The notes beneath the pieces were generated by a model that saw only the letters and a list, made by a program, of their open reading frames with translations, made no database searches and had not been told where the DNA came from. 64,000 nt of DNA, from the NCBI GenBank assembly GCA_963932465.1, contig OZ010795.1:478692806-478756805 (forward strand), read 5' to 3'. The DNA is from Maratus speciosus. Its lineage: Eukaryota; Arthropoda; Arachnida; Araneae; Salticidae. Below are positions 22,786 through 33,715 of this stretch, one piece after another. The translations under genes and the position numbers were made by a program. Each line of letters opens with the position of its first letter. Position 1 is the stretch's first letter.

Positions 22786-23220
22786 TAGCAGAAATTTTTT
22801 GGTGGCCACAGCATACTAGTTTTTTATGTGTTGGAGGGAGAAATTAGTTCTTGCACGGGTAAATTTGTTCAAATGAAGACAGGAGATGTAATGCATGTTG
22901 TTTTTATTTACAGCTGTAGAAGAGTTTTCAATTTATTGCGCAAAATTTACAATAATCATTTTTTTTTTATATTTTTTCTCTATACAGTATAATCCGTAAG
23001 AACGAATGTCACTTTAACGAATTTTATTTCAATTAGGCAAAAAATCCTATACTTTGCCATTATAAATTTATTCACTTTAATGAATTTCAGAATAACGAAT
23101 TTTTCAAACTAACTGATATTTTGAAGTCTTAAAATGATTACTTGTTTCAATTTAACGAACCCCGAGTTCGAAAGAAAACAATTTTTATCGAAATATTAGA
23201 ATTACGAAAGAAAACTTTTT

Positions 23221-23807
23221 AACCATTTGGAAAAATGGTTATTGTTCTCGTCAGGGTAGGAAATCAAAAGCATATCTGAAGGTTTTTATTGCTTTAATCT
23301 GGATTTTATTCGTTTTCTGATTGGTCTATACAGTAATCTGTATTTCCCTTTACTTTCAACAGAGATGGATGCCTTCTGTTGCCACTATGACAAAAAAGTA
23401 ATAAAAAGTACAAAAAAAATTAATAACTCAGAAACAAATTGAGATACAGCTTTCAAACAAATTGCATTTAAAAGTACATTTTTTTTCTATACGGCGGTGT
23501 AAAAAGTAATATTGTGAGATGTTTAGAAGTTTAAGAATGAAATTTCATTTAAAATTGGTTGTCAGATTTCTTGGAAAGCTGACGATGGAAAAGCCTTTTC
23601 CCGAACAGCCAATGAAATGCTTGGATAATGCATAAGTTTCAGATAGATAAAACGTACGAGTCGCAGGCGATTTTTGTCGCTTGGAATTTTTACGTGTCAT
23701 AACACTATTAATGTTTTATTCATGGCGTACGTAATGTATGGACAACTCCGTGGGATTTTTTATGTCTCAAATTTTAGTCTTTGAAAAAATCATTTTCCAA
23801 ATGGTCG
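23221..23807. mobile_element. MITE-C, full-length copy
   Basis: The ends are AACCATTTGGAAAAATGG and CATTTTCCAAATGGTCGTT. The interior matches 12622-13257 without the 70-bp internal duplication. Substitutions throughout show the two copies separated some time ago. Confidence 0.85.
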
Positions 23808-24445
23808 TTGTAATTTGTGAAATTGCTTTTTTTTTTATTATTATTATTATTTTCATTCACCCACGATCTTCAAGTTTTCAAAGTTCCTCTTAATTTTTTT
23901 TTCTCTTTGCCTTGGTATCGTTTAAAAAAAATGTAGCATGTCTCGAGAATTTATTTTTGCACTAGTCTCTTAACTCCGCATTTGGCGATAAATAGCTGCA
24001 CCTATTAGCGAATTTCTAATCTATAACGAATTATATTAGGTGTTAATTTTTTTTTCGTTGGTAAAGAACTAGAAAAGAAAGTAATTTTCAGCGAAAGAAA
24101 ATTTAACATTGTACAATCAGTAAGTGCTCAGGAAGGTTCTGACATTTTTTGTTCTGCGATCTCTGTCGCACATGGGAATTTCAAAAATTATTTTTCTAAG
24201 AAATAATATGTTCACGAAACGTTTTATGCAACATTGAAAAATATTGAAGTCAAAATCATAGTCAATTTATTCCTGGAGTGCCTACACGGGTCTTTATGCC
24301 GCCTTTATCACGTATCTAAGCAGAAACGATATCAGCAGAAATTATCAGAGCATACATTATAAATAGAGATTAATAATATGGATAATTTTGGTTTAAGAAA
24401 ATTGTTGTCAATTTCAGAAAAGAGAAATGCCTTACTTTCTCGTGC

Positions 24446-24497
24446 TACTACTACAACTACTACTACTACTACTACTAGTACTACCACTTACTACTAT
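24446..24497. repeat. (ACT)n microsatellite
   Basis: Mostly pure ACT units with a few interruptions. Confidence 0.9.
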
Positions 24498-24544
24498 GTC
24501 AGATGAATTATAATATTTTTATAGGGTTATCCCGCCAGTAGGTG

Positions 24545-24830
24545 ATATCCTTCCAGTAGTTGATCAAAATTTTTAAATATTGCGCCATTTCAGGCAGAAA
24601 TGAGCTTTATACGTAACACTAGACATACTATTTTTTTAATGTTTGTGCACCTGTTGTCACATTGCTGTCAGCTGCCAGCTGCAACAAAAGCCGTGTTATG
24701 ATTTTTAGGCAGATTTCGTAAGAAATACTACATATTGCAGTCGTTACCATGGTGCGACTTTTGAAAAATACCTTCATAACTTTTCATTATAGGTCCCCAG
24801 GAACCAAAAACCACCCCCACCTAAAAAGTT

Positions 24831-24862
<32 letters not shown>

Positions 24863-26045
24863 CTAAATTTTGTCCGCACGATAAAAGTTGCAATGATGCA
24901 CGGATCGTCTTCAAACTCGCCAACAACTTTGAGATGGCTAATATTTCGGCGGGGATTGAAAATGGGCAAAATCGGCCCAAGGGAATGGAATTGGGAAGGG
25001 TTCAAAATTTTGAATACCGTCTTAACATGACTCTGATAAAACCAGCTCTTACACAACAATGGCAGGAAAAAATAAATATTTTTCGTTATAGCGATTGCCA
25101 ACAATTAAAAAAAAAAAAAGCAATAAAATTCTCACCACAACAATTGTTCCTCTATTGCAAGAATTTCACGTGAAAAATTGAATTAAATAAACAGTTTGAC
25201 GAATTGAAAACAAATTGAATATTACGTCATAAGTTTTCAAGAGCAAGATTTCAGCATGAAAACTCAAAATGAAATAAATAGTTTGACGAATTAAAATAAA
25301 AACAAAATATTGCGTCATATTAGAAATATAATGGACCTCAGCAGGCGAATATGTAACGCCATGCGAGTTTGAAGAAACGTATTAAAACATGATAAAAACC
25401 CGACTACGGAAATATTAACATATTTTAACACTTTGAGGTTCTCTGAATTTGCTTTAGCCATTTTTAAACCTATTCCATATACATGCGTGTGTGTATTCGT
25501 GTATATTAGAATTTTCTCAAAATGTTAAGCTCCCTAGAGCTCATTCTTAGTGAAGGAACTGGGTTTATGTTTAATCTTGTTTTAATTTTTGTTGGTGAAT
25601 TTGGTATTTAACTTCGAAATCTACCTCCGCCTGTAGGCCCGAGCCGGCAGGGATTTTTTTTTATTAGAAAGTCTAAACATTCAATTTTTAATTAGTTGAA
25701 GGCAGTTACGGGAAGTTGAAAAACATTCACTTCCATCTTGTTTATTCCAACTAATATTTTTATAAGAACTATTGTTAATCACAGCTCACGAATTATATTT
25801 TAAAGATAAATTTTTAGATCTTCGATTGACTTCTTTCGCCTGATCAACCACTGGGAAAATGGCATTTTAAGAAACTACTTATTTATAAATTTGTTGCTAT
25901 TTAATTTCAGCGGAATTCATTTTTGTTCATAGGACATTTATTAAAGATTGTAGCAATCATGTTAGTTTACTTTTAAAATTTAAAAGGAAGAAAATATAAT
26001 AAAAAACTCCGTAGTACTGGCCTTTTTTCATCAACTACTTGCTGG
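24545..26045. mobile_element. Possible element with GGTGA...AGTAGTTGAT ends
   Basis: GGTGATATCC followed by CAGTAGTTGAT at 24541-24565 is answered, in inverse, by ATCAACTACTTGCTGGGTCACC at 26029-26050. The interior includes a GC-richer block (24880-25040) and a block at 25085-25210 that matches the foldback arm at 55440-55600. The ends match imperfectly, so the pairing is tentative. If right, the left duplication breakpoint lies inside this element. Confidence 0.35.
24828..24862. repeat. (TA)n/(TATG)n microsatellite (also 37896-37930)
   Basis: A TA run is followed by TATG units. Both duplication copies have the same length. Confidence 0.9.
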
Positions 26046-26120
26046 GTCACCGTAGTTATTACTAAAATCTTGAAATTTAATGAATTTAATAATTATCTTA
26101 TAACAAATAGTTTCATAATA

Positions 26121-27805
26121 CAGCTCATATTCAAAATATTAGAATAATTACTTTTTTTTTTTTTTTTTTACAAATTGAAAATATCGTTTGGTAATTTAAT
26201 GTCTCTTAATGCAAATGTGCAAACGATATTTTTATTAAGAACTTATTTTTGAATAAACTTATTTATTATCTTAAAATTAATATCATTTTTGAAAATATTA
26301 ATTGAAAAAAAAGTTATTTTGAAAAGTCAAAATATTAGAATATTTATTCAAGTGGTTCAAAATATTAGAATATTTCACATTAATTCTCCTTTAATTATCA
26401 CCAATTTATAACTGGTGGCATCATTGATTAAATGCAGACGATTTTATTTAAAATCAGTATTCTTTTTGCAGTTTATTTGCTTCTTCGTCTTAAAAGGGGT
26501 CGTGTGAGTGATATTCCTGAATCTATTAAACTTCGTATGGTTGATTTGTATCGGCAGGGTAAAATTCAATGTTATATAGCGAATTATTTACATTGTTCGC
26601 AATCAAAAGTTTGTAAAATACTAACACAGAATTCAAAAAATGGAAAATTTCAAAATAATCGCCGACATGGAGGGTGAAAACCAAAAACATCTGCTAGAGA
26701 TGACAGGAAACTGAAGCATATAGTTAAGAAAAACCGTTTTAAAAGAGTGCGAGTCTTGCACCGGAAATGGAAAGAAGAAGGAGTTGAAGTTTCTACATCG
26801 ACAACATTAAGACGTCTCCATAAACTTAAGTTTGAATCTCGTGTACCGAAAACAAAACCTTTCATGACCGCAAAACAAAAGCGTATAAGATTGAATTGGT
26901 GTAAATCAAGACGTGTATGGACCGAAGAAGATTGGAAAAATATGTTATTTAGTAATGAAAGTATGTTTTGTGTTTCATATGGTAATCAAGGTATTCGAGT
27001 TTGGAGAATGAAGCAAGAAGCATTTGATAAAGAATGCCTTAAGCGTTCCGTAAAATTTGCTGCTAGTGTCATGGATTGGGGTTGCGTGAGTGCAGAAGGA
27101 CCTTGAAACTTATGCATCATCTACGAAAAGGTTAACTTTCAGATATATCAAGAAATATGGAATATTACATGATTCCATCATCAGAAGATTTATTTGAAGA
27201 TGACTTCATCTTTCAACAAGATTTAGCATTACCGCATATCCCGGTGTCAACTAAGAATTGGTTCCGCCAACGCAACTTTAAGGTACTTCCTTGGCCACCA
27301 AACTCACAAGACCTTAATCCCATCAAAACCTCATGGTGTATAATGAAGAAAAAACTCCAAGAAAATCCTTCTTCAAGTAAAACTGAGTTAGTGGTACGTA
27401 TAAAGTCTATTTGGGCTAATATTGATAGAAATGTTTGTAAACACCTTGTATATAGTATGCAAGATCGATTGTACGCTGTTATGAAAGCTAAAGGGGATGC
27501 TGCAAAATATTAACTACCATTTACTTCATATTCATAATGTAATATTGTTGTGTAAAATAAAATATTCTAATATTTTGAACCAATCTAAATTTTATTTGAA
27601 TATTTTGATGTGTTTCAGAAAGCTGTATACCTAATTTATTCTACTGTATTTTATATTTTGTAAATGTTAAAACTTTATCTAAACATTCAAGATTTAATTT
27701 ATAAGAAATTTAATTGCATTTACTTAGTATCAAAAATAAATAAATGAAAAAGAATTTTTTCTTATTACTTTTTCTCAATTATTCTAATATTTTGTATATG
27801 AGCTG
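26121..27805 (+). mobile_element. Tc1-type transposon in copy A
   Basis: The termini CAGCTCATAT and ATATGAGCTG are each flanked by TA. The word TCAAAATATTAGAATAATT follows the left end, and close relatives recur at 26325-26345, 26358-26378, 27560-27580 and 27776-27795. The element therefore has an outer and an inner pair of inverted and direct repeats, like IR/DR Tc1 elements whose transposase binds two sites per end. It is 1685 bp long, a normal size for the family. Confidence 0.95.
26432..27513 (+). pseudogene. Tc1 transposase, catalytically dead, copy A
   Basis: From the ATG at 26432 the frame gives an N-terminal helix-turn-helix region (RGRVSDIPESIKLRMVDLYR...CSQSKVCKIL), a TGA stop at 26675, then a second DNA-binding region and the start of the DDE core to 27106. 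A one-base shift near 27106 moves to a frame reading EYYMIPSSEDLFEDDFIFQQD to the end at 27513. The first catalytic Asp position reads FSNES, where relatives have FSDES. The second Asp is kept in FQQDLALPH. The Glu position reads LNPIKTSW instead of LNPIE, 34 residues after the second Asp. Two of three catalytic residues are thus changed in addition to the stop and the frameshift. The remaining protein is easily recognised, so the element died fairly recently. Confidence 0.93.
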
Positions 27806-28309
27806 TAATATACTGTATATTTATTCTTCATTTGCATGTTTGCAGAGAAGTAATATAACGTTAGTAATCATACATAATTTTATTTAATGTGTATCCGAAT
27901 TTAATCTTTTAAATCCGCCATATTGAAATTTCACAATAGCGAATTTTTCAGAACAACTAGCTTAATCGGTGGTTCCTAGAAATTCTTTGTAACGAGAATT
28001 TATTGTAGTATGATATCACAGTATTCAACTAAACTTCATTAATATAGAGCAATGTTTCATCGTGGTTGTGATAGATTACCTCAAAATTAAACCGAATCAG
28101 CAACCCCTATGAGTATAAATATTCTCTTCTTTAAAAAAAATTTTTTTTTTCTGATTATTTTTCTCTTTTATTAAAAAACATTACTAAGTCATGTATAAAT
28201 GAAGTAAGAATTATAACCATTTACGCATTTATTTATCTTTTATACAATGGTTTTCTCATGATTTGTCTGCTTAAAACAGTTTTGATTTATTTTTTTCTTT
28301 TTAAAGAAC

Positions 28310-29525
28310 TAGGGGGCTCGGCCCCCTACGAGCTACGCTCGCCAACCCCCGTCCAGACACCGCAGGCTCTAAATGCACGCTAATTTGATCGGCTTTAAAA
28401 AGATTTCGAAAGATTGAATTATAATTTAAAAAACAGTGGCGATCTCCCTATAAACGAATTTCTATTCATTTCTCTTTGATTGGGGAATTTTAACGCCAAA
28501 TCCGCTGCGGTACTACTTGATTATCCCGTCGACCCATTTCGCCAAATTATATAAATCGCCAAACCACTCGCCAAATTATACAAATTGACATAATTTTTAT
28601 TTTAAATAACGAAAGAACAAATAAATTCGTACAACATTAATAAAAATACAAATAAAACGTCGAAATAAAAATAACTTGATGATGTAGACACGTGTAACAA
28701 CATTTCAAAATAAGCTAATATAAAAGGAATTAAGTAAACAGAGTCTTATTCTCCTGGTATTTTTTAACAAAGCGAAAAGAAAGTTCTTTTAAATGAGACA
28801 TTTTAAATTAATCGTTTTTAATATGACGTAATTTTTACCAAGCTATTCTTTCTCTTTTAAATAATCGCGTGAAAGTACTTTTGTTAGCAATGAAATATTA
28901 TTTGCGCTTTCCTAACAAAAATAGTTGAAAATATCCTCTCAAAATATTAAATAAATGTCTAGCGCAATTTCTAAATTTAAACTTTTTTGCAATATTATTT
29001 TGTGTTCATTTTATGTAATAACTATAATGTGACGTAAATATGACGTAATTTCTCCTAAGACTTCTAACGCATGTTAATGAATTTATTATTTTACAATATC
29101 CTTTCTCTTTTAAAATTCATGTGTATACTTTTTATGACGTAATTTTTAATAAGCTCCTGCTTTTTATACGTAATTATTTAATTCTAATTTGAAAGTTTTT
29201 TCCTGTTTATAATAGTCACGTGTAAATAATTTTTTTATTTGAAGCAAACATTATTGCTTGCGCTTTTTATACAGTTGGCAACAGTTTAAATTAGTACAAT
29301 TTTCTGAAATCTGTAAAAAATATCTCTAGAAATGCTGAAAATTTGAATTTAAAATAGAAATAAAACCTGAAAAAATGAGTCAAAATAAAAAATTAATGCA
29401 ATCTGCACTCCGGCAAATTTTAACGCATAAAATGATCTAAAAATGATTACACTGCCAAGTATAGTTTTTGCTGCTATAAAACTTTTTTAGTGGAACGATT
29501 TTGTCCAAATTTAGCATTAAATATC
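28310..29525. mobile_element. GC-hairpin element, right portion, copy A
   Basis: It opens with a perfect hairpin, TAGGGGGC / TCG / GCCCCCTA, then CGAGCTACGCTCGCCAACCC. From about 28508 it contains the left half of MITE-A (TACTTGATTATCCCGTCGACC). The last 200 bp (29320-29525) are the inverse of 11335-11535. I infer an element whose full form has that 200-bp sequence as inverted termini. The inverse of the hairpin ends in CTAGT, so a Helitron-like terminus is an alternative. Confidence 0.6.
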
Positions 29526-29729
29526 TCTTAAAATAATTCTTCGATTTGAAAACTGTCTGCATCAGCGTGTTCATCAAACATTTCTGTATAAAACCACTGA
29601 TTTTCATATTTTTGAATGCATTATTTTTTTCAATATTAACGAAGAAAGACCTCCGGTCACAAAAAATTCAAAACCGGCGGCGGCGGCGGTGACAGCGGTA
29701 GTTACTTTTTTTTAGAATAGAGAGAATCT

Positions 29730-29731
<2 letters not shown>

Positions 29732-29770
<39 letters not shown>
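29732..29770. repeat. Poly-T tract of 39, copy A (40 in copy B, 42801-42840)
   Basis: A GGCGGCGGCGG run at 29673-29693 precedes it. If read on the minus strand the tract could be the A tail of a retroposed sequence, but I see no recognisable body. Confidence 0.9.
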
Positions 29771-29779
<9 letters not shown>

Positions 29780-30420
29780 AAAAAAAGTTTCGTAATTAAA
29801 ATAATAATAATAATTCAAACGATTCTTTGCTAAACGTATTTTTTAACTCTATATCTATTATCTTTTTTAAATACATTTGTTCTTAATTCCTGTTTCAAAG
29901 TAACAATGCAAAAAACAATACGGTTTGAACTTGGTGACAACCAAAAGAAAGATTTTCATTTGGTTTATTGGAAAATTACCTTCAATAAAACAATGAATAA
30001 GAAGATAAAGTATCTGCTTATACTGAAATAAATGTTACGTAAAAATTCCTTTATGAACGTTAGTCATGTATGTATAAGACTTGGAAGTATTGATATTTTT
30101 TTGTTTCAATAGCATGATTTTTTTATGTTTTTTATTCTTGTTTATTGTTGTTTTCCTTTTTTTTTCTTCTTTGAAACTGATTTTGAAAAGAATTTAAGAG
30201 TATGGTAAATAATATAAGTTAAAAAAAATTAACTAGCAACTAAAATTATACATTAACTGTTAGTTTCATCTCATCAATTATAAATGTTTTTATTTATAAT
30301 AAATTATATATATATATTGAGATGCGAATATGAAAGCTTTAAAAAATAGTTCAAGTTTCTTACATTACACGGTAAAAAAATTACAAATGTTTCTTAATTT
30401 AGTTCTTATCTTTCTTAAGG

Positions 30421-30495
30421 ATGGTTATATATAACTGTATATATTACAAAGTTATATATTATAAAGTTATTATATATATAACTTTATATATAACG
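30421..30495. repeat. AT palindrome, copy A (also 43491-43565)
   Basis: Interleaved ATATATAACT and AGTTATATAT words form overlapping hairpins. It looks like a slipped AT-rich tract. Confidence 0.7.
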
Positions 30496-30655
30496 GCAGA
30501 TGTGTAATATAATCTTTTCAAGTTAACTATTCCGAAAAGCATTCCTTTATCTTCAGAAACCCCAGCAACCAATAAATTTCCTAGGTTTAACGTAGCATTT
30601 CTGAAGCAATTCTTTCGCGTATTTTTTTTTTTATCCTGAAGACGGAAGAAAATAT

Positions 30656-30690
30656 CCTGAGGACGACTGCAGAAGCAGTTCGAAACGTAG
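30656..30690 (+). ncRNA. Hammerhead-like motif, copy A (also 43726-43760)
   Basis: The sequence CTGAGGA, then a hairpin with stem ACTGC / AGAA / GCAGT, then CGAAACG resembles the catalytic core layout of a hammerhead ribozyme (CUGANGA, stem II, GAAA). The base pair closing stem II would be C opposite C, which is unfavourable, and no convincing stem III or stem I partner lies nearby. Similar CTGA-hairpin-CGAAACG units are common at retroelement ends. I treat it as a decayed or look-alike motif. Confidence 0.3.
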
Positions 30691-30979
30691 ATTTTGTGTT
30701 TTTTATCGTTAATTTTAACTGTACAAGTTCATATAAAAGTTTTTATTTATGTGTACCACTGAGCAAGTTTATTTGTTTTTAACGAATACATTCTTATTTA
30801 GTAAATATTTTGCGTATATAACATACTATCTTTTTACAAGAACATGTCCAGAAAATTTTGCAAAATACTGTTGGGTGGCTCTTTACATTCGTGAAATGTT
30901 TCTTGAAATAGATAACGTATTTTCTCAGCTTAATTGTCAGGAGTACGACACGCTTAAGGGATCTCAGGACTCTTAAAAT

Positions 30980-32110
30980 TGGAAAAAAGGAAAAAAAAGG
31001 ACCATTTTCAACATTTAATATCTTAAATTGTATATGATTTTAAAACACATTTTTTTATTGAGATGAAAGACATAAGTAGGTTCTTTCGTTTTATGTACTT
31101 AAAAAACTGCAAGATGCATAATTAGCATTTACAGGGGCTCCAAACTGTCAGATATTTGACGAGCAAGAAAATTGATATAACAGCTTACGCGCACCATTAG
31201 AAAATAAATATTGCAACTAGAATGAAAATTTTGGTCCCTACATATACTGCAGATTATAATAATTACACTGAACCTAAATAAATTTGTATTTAAAGTATTT
31301 TTATATTTTTAATACTAAGTTGCATTTAGCTAATACGAAATTTTGAAAATTTCAACAACATAATGACATAAAAAAATATTTTTTTGAACAATAAAAGAAA
31401 ATTTTAGGTTCAGTTTATACAGATTAACATGAAACGTTTGTTTTGATAATTTTATAAAAAAAAAATGTTCAGAAGTTTTTGAAATATCCTGCGCATTATG
31501 CCCAAAACCGTCATTTGGAGAAAAATTACTTCAAAGTTTCGGAAACACCGCTTTAGCTATTGAGAGGGTATAATTCTAAAACGCATAGCTTCTGTTACAA
31601 TCAGAATTTCAAGGAAATAATTACATTAAAATGTTCAGAAAATATAGTAGTTTAACATCTAAAAAATATATAATTTCGAAAATTTTGAAGCCTTAAGAGT
31701 TCTGAGACGCCTTAATAATTTTATCTTCGTTATTTTCAGAATCATGATAAATTAGGCTACCGCTGATTTATCTACTAAACAAAGAAAAAGTCCTGCATCA
31801 AAATTATTATTTTTCATTTTTCCTTACGGCCAGATGTTCCTGACGGTCTCTCCCAATATCAAGATTGAGCAAAACATTGTTTTCAAATGCTTTTAATAAT
31901 ATTTAACAAAATATTAATTAGCTGATATTTATAAGCGAATGCCGATACCTTATATTTTATATATGTAAGTATATATGAGAACATGGATTTCAAAATTCGC
32001 CTTATCCAAAATTTAAATAGATGTTTATTCTCCATTAATGTATTTTATTGGTAAGCCTGCGCCAAAAAAATATAATCAATAATAATTATCAGTCTGTAAA
32101 AAAACTAGTT
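30980..32110. other. AT-rich stretch, no gene seen (also 44050-45180)
   Basis: No gene or structured repeat that I can support. The 75-codon frame before it at 30749-30976 has no recognisable feature. Confidence 0.45.
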
Positions 32111-32121
32111 TTATTATTTTA

Positions 32122-33715
32122 CTAGCGAACTTGCCCGGCGTTGCCCGGGTACGTCAAAAAACAGCAGGAATTACGAAAAAGCTCTGAAAATCACAATAAG
32201 ATATCGCGAAAAAATTTTAAATCGCTTCTCAAATTTTGAAAAGAGAGAAAAAAATTATATATTGTGTTCGAAGATTGCAAGTTGATTCCTTTAACTAATA
32301 TGGAAAAATAGTAGCAAATCGCTAAAATACACTAAAAATCACATACAAAATTCCCGAAAAAATCGAAAATCGCTATACGAAACCCGAATAAACTTTATTG
32401 AAATGAGGGCAGAATGTACTTTAGGTCAAAAATGGAATGTCAAAAAATTGCAGCAGATCGCGAAGAAACGTAAAAATCGCATTAAAAATCACAAAAAGTT
32501 AAAAAATCACGAAAGTCAAAATTTACTATAATTGGATAAAAGTTTCAAATCTAATTCCTTTAACCTGTGGGCTCTCTTAAAATTTATGTTTTGGAAATCC
32601 TGCTAAGCATTAGATCATGTTACTTTTATTTGTAATTAATTTACTTGGACTCCCTTAAATATAATTAATATAATCCCTTAAGTTAATATTAGTTTTTGTT
32701 GCATTAAAATACCTCAATTTGATGATTTTCTGCAAGCAAGTAAACCCTATTGTTTTACAGTGGAAATCTATAGGAATTTGGCGAAATATTTGAGATATCG
32801 CCAAGTTGGCGTCACATTTGGCGGCTAATTTTGGTCGCGACAAACTTGGCGTTATTGGGCAACAGAACTGGATCCCCCCAAGTTACCCTCCCCCCTTATA
32901 GGTACAGAGATCCATTACATGCTGTTCAATAATCGCATAAATAATTCGATAAAAATTCAAAAACCGCTGTACGAATTCTGGATAATTTTTTTTAAAAAAA
33001 GAACAAAATTTATTATATTGGGTTAAAAGAAAGAAACTGTACTCTTTTTCCTAATGTGGAAAAATCGAATTAATATAATCTCTTAAGTTAATAATAGTTT
33101 TTGTTGCATTAAAATATCTCAATTTGTTGATTTTCTGTAAGCAGGTAATCCATATTGGATTACAATGGAAGTCTATGGGAACTTGGCGAAATATTAGAGA
33201 TATCGCCAAGTTGGCGTCACTTTTGGCGACTCATTTTGGTCGCCAAATTTGGCGATATACCGCCAAGTTGGCGACAAACTTAGGTGCATTTGGCGACAGA
33301 ACTGTGTCCCTCTACGGCAACCCCCTTATAGGTATGGAAATGTATTAAATGCTGTTCAATAATTGCATAAAAAATTCGCTAAAAATTCAAAAATCGCTGC
33401 ACGAATTCCGAATAAACTTTTTTGAAACGAGAACAAAATTTACTATATTGGGTTAAAAGAAAGAAACCATATTCTTCTCACTTATATGGAAAAATCGCCT
33501 CGAAACATAAAAAAGCGCTAATCGCATAAAAAATTAAATTAAAAAAATCTAATCAAAAAATCGAAAATCGGGCTTCGAGGGGCAAAACTTCATATATAGA
33601 CGTACCTTTTCCCCAAATTTTGTAGCTCTACGTGCAGTGGTCTCTTCAGAACGCCGTCGACACACTCACTCACTCACACACAAACTTCTTTCTTTATTAT
33701 TATAGATTATTATAG
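32122..33715 (+). mobile_element. ACTAGC-type interspersed repeat, copy A
   Basis: It begins ACTAGCGAACTTGCCCGGCGTTGCCCGGG and ends in a CACACTCACTCACTCACACA tract followed by TATTATTATAGAT repeats. The short-period tail is the kind left by RTE-class LINE or SINE target-primed insertion, but I see no reverse-transcriptase coding. It contains a 405-bp internal duplication. A decayed relative starts at 37319 (ACTAGCTAAAGTACCCGCCA). Confidence 0.55.
32667..33445 (+). repeat. 405-bp tandem pair with GGCGA/TCGCC phrases, copy A
   Basis: Units start at 32667 and 33072. Both carry TTTTTGTTGCATTAAAATA, GATATCGCCAAGTTGGCGTC and CCCCCTTATAGGTA. The inverted words TTGGCGA and TCGCCAA recur every few tens of bases. 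A third, diverged unit lies outside the duplication at 51700-51960. Confidence 0.85.

Larger units (their letters stand above)
22985..28008. mobile_element. Old pogo-type element shell containing later insertions
   Basis: The left end CAGTATAATCCGTAAGAACGAA follows a TA. The right end GTAACGAGAATTTATTGTAG precedes a TA at 28009-28010. Both are pogo/Tigger-like. Inside, AACGAA phrases recur (to 23215, 23960-24040 and 27900-28000), while MITE-C, the left duplication breakpoint and a Tc1 element occupy the rest. The pairing of these two ends is an inference. If correct, only its right end was copied into copy B (ending near 41077). Confidence 0.45.

Noticed and set aside
24749..25173. Overlapping frames of 68-107 codons on both strands, repeated at 37817-38241
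   Set aside because: They repeat only because of the segmental duplication. They span the TA/TATG microsatellite and contradict one another, so none looks like a real gene.
30656..30690. A working hammerhead ribozyme
   Set aside because: The C-C closing pair in stem II and the lack of good stems I and III make self-cleavage unlikely.
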